Below, piece after piece: positions 61,633-64,000 of a stretch of DNA of 64,000 nt. The DNA comes from CAYLLN01 sp964384375 (GTDB lineage: Bacteria > Planctomycetota > Planctomycetia > Pirellulales > Pirellulaceae), in contig CAYLLN010000003.1 in assembly GCA_964384375.1 (NCBI GenBank), forward strand, positions 62,001-126,000, in the 5' to 3' direction. The notes under the pieces were generated by a model. That model saw only the letters and a program-made list of their open reading frames with translations. It was not told the DNA's origin and did not search any database. A program made the position numbers and the translations under genes. Each line of letters begins with the position of its first letter. The first letter of the stretch is position 1.

Positions 61633-62202
61633 ATGAAGTGGAGCACTCTGTTACTGGCGGGCGTTGTGGCCGCCGCTGTTTCTGCCGCTGCCGCCGATGC
61701 AGCGGACGACAAGCCGGCAGCCCTGAATTTCACGATGAAGTCGATCAAAGGCGATGATGTGAACCTGGCCGACTACAAGGGGAAGGTGCTGCTCGTCGTC
61801 AATGTCGCCAGCAAGTGCGGTCTGACGCCGCAGTACGAGGAACTGGAATCCCTGCACGAGAAATACGGCCAGAAGGGACTGGCGGTGCTCGGCTTCCCGT
61901 GCAATCAGTTCGGCAAGCAGGAACCGGGAACCGATGCCGAGATCGCGGAGTTCTGCTCGGCGACGTACAAGGTGAAGTTCCCGATGTTCTCAAAGGTCGA
62001 TGTGAACGGCGAGAAGGCCGCTCCGCTCTACAAGCACCTGACCTCGCTCGACACGAAGCCGAAGGGGAAGGGGGACGTCGCTTGGAACTTTGAGAAATTT
62101 GTGATTGGCAAGAATGGCGAGGTTGTCGCCCGCTTCGCTCCCAAGACCGCCCCAGACTCGAAGGAAGTGCTGGAAGTGATCGAGGCGGAGTTGGCGAAGT
62201 AG
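61633..62202 (+). CDS. Exported glutathione peroxidase (Cys type)
   Basis: GAGGAG just upstream supports ATG 61633. The 189-residue product has a signal peptide (LLLAGVVAAAVSAAAADA) and the peroxidase fold. The active-site Cys62 is in ASKCGLTPQY, with Gln in CNQFGKQEPG and Trp in VAWNFEKF completing the usual triad. Cys instead of selenocysteine and the monomer-type sequence suggest a thioredoxin-dependent peroxidase that works in the periplasm against hydroperoxides. The transcript ends in a strong hairpin. Confidence 0.92.
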   Translation: MKWSTLLLAGVVAAAVSAAAADAADDKPAALNFTMKSIKGDDVNLADYKGKVLLVVNVASKCGLTPQYEELESLHEKYGQKGLAVLGFPCNQFGKQEPGTDAEIAEFCSATYKVKFPMFSKVDVNGEKAAPLYKHLTSLDTKPKGKGDVAWNFEKFVIGKNGEVVARFAPKTAPDSKEVLEVIEAELAK

Positions 62203-62228
62203 GCCTAATTCCGACAACAACGAAATTC

Positions 62229-62261
62229 ATCGCCCCGCAGGTACAAAACCGGCGGGGCGAT
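62229..62261 (+). terminator. Terminator hairpin after the peroxidase gene
   Basis: ATCGCCCCGC (62229-62238) and GCGGGGCGAT (62252-62261) form a perfect ten-base stem with a 13-base loop, followed by GTCGTTTCTT. It lies 27 bases after the stop. Confidence 0.7.
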
Positions 62262-62305
62262 GTCGTTTCTTGGACCAAACTTCGTGGATCAACGATGGCA
62301 CGAAC

Positions 62306-62417
62306 GATCACGAAAACACGAAAATTGAAAAACACGAACAAGCAAGCTTGGGAACTCGGTAGGTGACCAGCTTCGCTTTTTCCTTTCGTGCTTTCATCGT
62401 TTCGTGCTTTCGTGATC
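62306..62417. repeat. Long inverted repeat with GATCACGAAAACACGAAA arms
   Basis: GATCACGAAAACACGAAA (62306-62323) is complementary to TTTCGTGCTTTCGTGATC (62400-62417) with one mismatch. Further CACGAA and TTCGTG words lie between and beside the arms, so the element is an extended imperfect palindrome. Confidence 0.6.
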
Positions 62418-62562
62418 TGCCAGGCCCTTGCGACCTCCATTCCGATGGGCTGTCAAACTTTGCCGATTGTACCGGTTGTGGCGGACCTGCCGGTCCTGCT
62501 CGATTTGCGAGTTGTAACGCGTCGATCTAGCGCCAGCAGTCCACTCGGCGGAGGTTCGTGCG

Positions 62563-63660
62563 ATGTTGCAGGTATCGAAATGCTGGCGATTGTCCACGCT
62601 CGCGCTGCTTGTTGGATTTAGCTGGCCGGCACTTGCTAGCGATGTCATTGAGCCGCTGCCGCCGCCCGGCGAAGTACTGGCAACAAGCGACGAGCCGTGG
62701 ATCGTCCGCGGCCAGACCGCGGCAAGCTTCGCTTCGTTCGATTCGGCAGGCTCCTTCGGCGACGTACCGCTGTGCGATGCCTGCGTCAGCGACGAATGCT
62801 GCGGCTATGGTAACTGGTGGAACAATACGTCAGTGCTGTTTGCTGCCGACGGTTGGCGAACGCGGGCCGACGACGACTATCCCGGTAACTGGGGATTTCG
62901 CACCGGGTTCAACACCGGCATCGGCTGGTGGGAAAGCCCCGTGCGGCTGCAGCTTGGCGGCAGTTACGCAGGCTACGATCTATCGGGGCGCGATGGCGAC
63001 TCTGCCTCGGGCGGCGTCGATGACGCCTCGGTCGAGCAGCAGATGTATTTTACCAGCGGTGCGTATCGGCGCAGCGATGTCTGCGCTGGCCAGCGGATCT
63101 CCTGGGGCCTGGTGGGGGACGTGCTCTACGACAACCGCTTCGGCGAAGAAGCCGACGAAATTCTGCTCACGCAGTTTCGCGGCACGGTCGGCTACGCCTG
63201 GGACGAGTGCAACGAATTCGGCGTGTGGGGTGCATCGCGCGGCAACTGGCAGCGGCTCTTTACCGAATCAGGCGATCGTTTCCGCGTCCGCGGTCTGGGG
63301 CAAATCAACGCCTTCTGGCACCGAAACTGGGCCTTTGGGGGCGATACGTGGCTCTATGTCGGCGGCGGAGAAGAGCCGGTCGAGTGGATCGTCGGCCTGA
63401 CCGGCCAGGCCTCGCTCAGCCAGTCGGTCGCCATCTTCGGCGGCATGACCTGGGGCATTCCGAGCGCGCCATCGGGCGATCAAAGCGGCGGTGTCGAGCA
63501 GAACTACTCGGAAGAGTACTGGAACGTCAGCTTCGGCATCGTCTGGTATCCAGGTTGCAAAGCGGCCAATGACACCGTTAGCGGCCATCGCGGCCTGCCG
63601 TTATTGCCCGTAGCCGACAACGGGAGCTTCCTCGTAAAGGCCCCGCCGGGGAATCTCTAA
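62563..63660 (+). CDS. Exported protein of planctomycete type, possible beta-barrel
   Basis: The 365-residue protein has a signal peptide (LSTLALLVGFSWPALA), a short acidic/Pro linker and a Cys-rich segment (LCDACVSDECCGYGNWWNN). The remainder alternates Gly, Trp and Tyr in short strands (FRTGFNTGIGWWESPVRLQL, SWGLVGDVLYDNRF, GTVGYAWDECNEFGVWGA, YWNVSFGIVWYPGC), consistent with an outer-membrane-like barrel. I do not recognise the family by name. It converges with the fabH-like gene. Confidence 0.75.
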   Translation: MLQVSKCWRLSTLALLVGFSWPALASDVIEPLPPPGEVLATSDEPWIVRGQTAASFASFDSAGSFGDVPLCDACVSDECCGYGNWWNNTSVLFAADGWRTRADDDYPGNWGFRTGFNTGIGWWESPVRLQLGGSYAGYDLSGRDGDSASGGVDDASVEQQMYFTSGAYRRSDVCAGQRISWGLVGDVLYDNRFGEEADEILLTQFRGTVGYAWDECNEFGVWGASRGNWQRLFTESGDRFRVRGLGQINAFWHRNWAFGGDTWLYVGGGEEPVEWIVGLTGQASLSQSVAIFGGMTWGIPSAPSGDQSGGVEQNYSEEYWNVSFGIVWYPGCKAANDTVSGHRGLPLLPVADNGSFLVKAPPGNL

Positions 63661-63673
63661 AGCCGCACTCGGA

Positions 63674-64000
63674 TCATGCCGCGTGACGCTGCTGCTCGTG
63701 AATGGGAGTCGCCCGCAGCAGTACGCACCCTTGCGAAACTTGCCGCTCGCCCGGATTGCCGACGGCGGCGGTGGGGCACGCCACCAGCCCCGTCAATCGG
63801 GACCAGTGCCTGAGCAGAGAAAGTGGTATCGAGCCGGAGCTGACATTGCCGACATCGGCCGTCACGCCGCTGATCACTTCGCCGCGGACGCCGAGCGTGT
63901 CGAGCTTGGCGGCTGTGAAGCGGACGATGCCCGCTCCGGCCTGGTGCGGAACGACGAACTGCACGTCGCTGGGAGCGAGGCCCGCCGCCGCGAGCGAATC
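63674..64000 (-). CDS. 3-oxoacyl-ACP synthase III (FabH-like), C-terminal part only
   Basis: The frame is open at the right edge, and 108 residues are visible. Two catalytic motifs of the thiolase-fold KAS III family are present: VVPHQAGAGIV (His) and TADVGNVSSGSIPLSLL (Asn in GNVSSGS). The enzyme condenses acetyl-CoA or another acyl-CoA with malonyl-ACP to start fatty-acid or related chains. The active-site Cys lies in the part outside the window. The short tail after the core (ATPIHEQQRHAA) is normal in length, so a secondary role other than FabH cannot be excluded. Confidence 0.85.
   Translation of the reverse strand, partial: DSLAAAGLAPSDVQFVVPHQAGAGIVRFTAAKLDTLGVRGEVISGVTADVGNVSSGSIPLSLLRHWSRLTGLVACPTAAVGNPGERQVSQGCVLLRATPIHEQQRHAA

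Larger units (their letters stand above)
62203..62562. other. Intergenic region with terminator and long inverted repeat
   Basis: The 360 bases contain a terminator hairpin at 62229-62261 and a wide inverted repeat at 62306-62417. No gene is supported. Confidence 0.5.

Overview
The window looks like a chromosomal segment of a planctomycete, probably a Pirellulales-like lineage. Most of it is high in GC. It carries several signatures typical of Planctomycetota: a DUF1559 pseudopilin-like protein, three secreted proteins with the N-terminal LEPR-XLL motif, ECF sigma factors paired with Ser/Thr kinases carrying TPRs, CRTAC1/ASPIC-UnbV proteins beside TPR proteins, and futalosine-pathway menaquinone genes. 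No rRNA, tRNA, CRISPR array, prophage or transposase gene was recognised. The taxon is inferred from gene content only.

Layout. 1-9.4 kb: the end of an M3 oligoendopeptidase, a DUF1559 protein, then a tightly coupled operon of lipoprotein, TPR protein, CRTAC1 propeller, TPR protein and a haem-motif FG-GAP lipoprotein. 9.4-14.2 kb, minus strand: an NHL-type propeller, a 974-residue membrane/pentahaem/TPR protein and a HEAT-like protein. 14.4-19 kb: glgC, a 1.1-kb non-coding stretch with a 20-nt poly-C run, and an elongation factor G. 19.2-21.8 kb: a low-GC cassette of three overlapping genes, two unrecognised and one encoding a ComEC-like metallo-beta-lactamase-fold protein; this is the best candidate for an undescribed system. 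21.8-37 kb: mostly metabolic and signalling genes (esterase, UbiA-type prenyltransferase, metK, diguanylate cyclase, mqnE, LarA-like protein, serine hydrolase, NTPase-pentapeptide fusion, App1-like phosphatase). 38-51.8 kb: two copies of one module, ECF sigma factor, TPR-containing Ser/Thr kinase, then LEPR-XLL exported protein(s), with truncated relatives of module genes nearby. 51.8-64 kb: a GNAT acetyltransferase, rpsO-pnp, a radical SAM protein, a Uma2 nuclease, pyruvate kinase, a ParE-like protein, an AcpH-like protein with cytidine deaminase, a periplasmic glutathione peroxidase, a planctomycete exported protein and the 3' end of a fabH-like gene.

The most unusual signal is a set of short palindromes starting GTAG and/or ending CTAC, resembling REP/REPIN elements. 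Besides intergenic copies, two complete GTAG-hairpin-hairpin-CTAC units lie in frame inside the GNAT gene and a related half-unit lies in frame inside the second ECF sigma factor gene, adding 21, 29 and about 28 residues. The tandem ECF-kinase-surface-protein modules appear to have formed by duplication, as shown by a truncated ECF 5' copy and a truncated GNAT 3' copy.
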